Shown here: positions 5,821 through 6,262 of the stretch, one piece after another
Position numbering within the stretch: position 1 is the stretch's first letter
Layout of the letters: the number at the start of each line of letters is the position of its first letter
NCBI GenBank assembly: GCA_016781635.1
Contig: JADDPY010000523.1
Span: forward strand, 1 to 6,262
Length of the DNA: 6,262 nt
DNA from: Rubrobacter sp.
GTDB taxonomy: Bacteria > Actinomycetota > Rubrobacteria > Rubrobacterales > Rubrobacteraceae
Direction of reading: 5' to 3'
The notes under the pieces: model-generated
Databases searched by the model: none
Seen by the model: only the letters and a program-made list of their open reading frames with translations
Told to the model about the DNA's origin: nothing
Program-made: the position numbers and the translations under genes

Positions 5821-6262
5821 ATGAACCACGCGGAGTACCAGGCCCTGAGGGAGGGGGTAGCCGCGGTTGCGCGGCGGCTCGTCTCCTCGGGGCTCGTCAC
5901 CGGCACCTCGGGCAACGTCAGCGCGCGAACCCCCGATGGCGACGTTCTGATCACGCCGAGCGGCCTCTCCTACGAGGTCATGGACCCGGAGAGTATCGTG
6001 CTGGTCGACCTCGGTGGTGAGGTGCTGGAAGGCTCGCTCGCACCGTCCTCGGAGACTCCGATGCACACCGGAATCTACAAGGCGCGGCAGAACGTGGAAG
6101 CCGTGGTCCACACTCACTCTCGCTACGCGACCACCCTTGCCTGTCTGGGATGGCCGATCCCGCCGGTCCACTACATGCTCACCACCCTCGGTCCGGACGG
6201 TCGGGTACCGTTGGCCCCCTACGCCCTTTACGGGACCGAGGAGCTTGCCGGAAACGCCGCGG
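5821..6262 (+). CDS. class II aldolase, L-fuculose-1-phosphate aldolase-like, 3' truncated by window end
   Basis: The 147 visible residues are the N-terminal two thirds of a zinc-dependent class II aldolase/adducin-family protein. The FucA branch splits a ketose 1-phosphate into dihydroxyacetone phosphate and an aldehyde in the cytoplasm. Motifs: the phosphate-binding loop TSGNVSAR (29-36); ITPSGLSYE (44-52); the catalytic Glu78 in PSSE, equal to E. coli FucA Glu73; and the zinc ligands His97 and His99 in VVHTHS. The segment PPVHYM (114-119) followed by PLAPYALYGTEEL closely resembles FucA (AIHYM, then APYATFGTREL), favouring FucA over the epimerase AraD. The third zinc His lies beyond the window. 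ATG 5821 is preceded by GGAG ten bases upstream within GGAGAGGGTGAAGC. It is divergent from the kinase operon, with shared operator-like words, suggesting co-regulation. Possible substrates include L-fuculose, L-rhamnulose or pentulose 1-phosphates. Confidence 0.9.
   Translation, partial: MNHAEYQALREGVAAVARRLVSSGLVTGTSGNVSARTPDGDVLITPSGLSYEVMDPESIVLVDLGGEVLEGSLAPSSETPMHTGIYKARQNVEAVVHTHSRYATTLACLGWPIPPVHYMLTTLGPDGRVPLAPYALYGTEELAGNAA

Noticed and set aside
5502..6020. 172-codon plus-strand frame across the divergent region into the aldolase
   Set aside because: It overlaps the aldolase in the wrong frame and covers the promoter elements; composition is non-coding.
1..6262. CRISPR array, tRNA, rRNA, insertion sequence or phage attachment site
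   Set aside because: No spaced direct repeats, no tRNA-like cloverleaf, no rRNA words, no transposase and no terminal inverted repeats were seen. A covariance-model and repeat-finder run would be decisive.

Overview
The window is GC-rich (about two thirds G+C by eye) and densely coded. Strong GGAGG-type ribosome sites, frequent AGG and ATA codons, and a long bacterial AraM-type glycerol-1-phosphate dehydrogenase suggest a high-GC Gram-positive bacterium, perhaps a Rubrobacter-like actinobacterium. That assignment rests on style, not on a marker gene.

Layout. (1) Positions 3-461, plus strand: the 3' part of a NagD/AraL-type HAD-IIA sugar phosphatase. (2) Positions 462-843: a 382-base stretch with no convincing intact gene; it holds coding-like pieces in three frames that may be a decayed gene, then the leader of the next gene. 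(3) Positions 844-2286, plus: an AraM/EgsA-family NAD(P)-dependent glycerol-1-phosphate dehydrogenase. (4) Positions 2287-2458: a convergent junction holding consecutive hairpins, probably a two-way terminator. (5) Positions 5503 down to 2459, minus: an apparent three-gene operon in the order FGGY-family kinase, RpiB/LacA/LacB-family isomerase, GpsA-like phosphate dehydrogenase. (6) Positions 5504-5820: a divergent control region with a candidate promoter for each side and related ACAA/TTGT operator-like palindromes. (7) Positions 5821-6262, plus: the start of a FucA-like class II aldolase, cut by the window end.

How the genes may work together. The minus operon has the parts of a catabolic route for a sugar alcohol or ketose: a kinase to phosphorylate it, an NAD(P)-linked phosphate dehydrogenase to oxidise a polyol phosphate to a ketose phosphate, and an isomerase to turn the ketose phosphate into an aldose phosphate. 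Three sequence details point towards a small, open-chain substrate. The kinase carries the Arg-Glu pair that binds glycerol in glycerol kinase. The RpiB-like protein has Ser where the ring-opening His99 of E. coli RpiB sits. The GpsA-like protein keeps the phosphate-end motifs but has changed elsewhere. An erythritol-like C4 polyol passing through erythrulose 4-phosphate to erythrose 4-phosphate fits this, but it is inference. The divergent aldolase would split a ketose 1-phosphate to dihydroxyacetone phosphate and an aldehyde, so it may serve a parallel branch. The HAD phosphatase plus AraM pair on the left resembles the adjacent araL-araM genes of the Bacillus subtilis arabinose operon.
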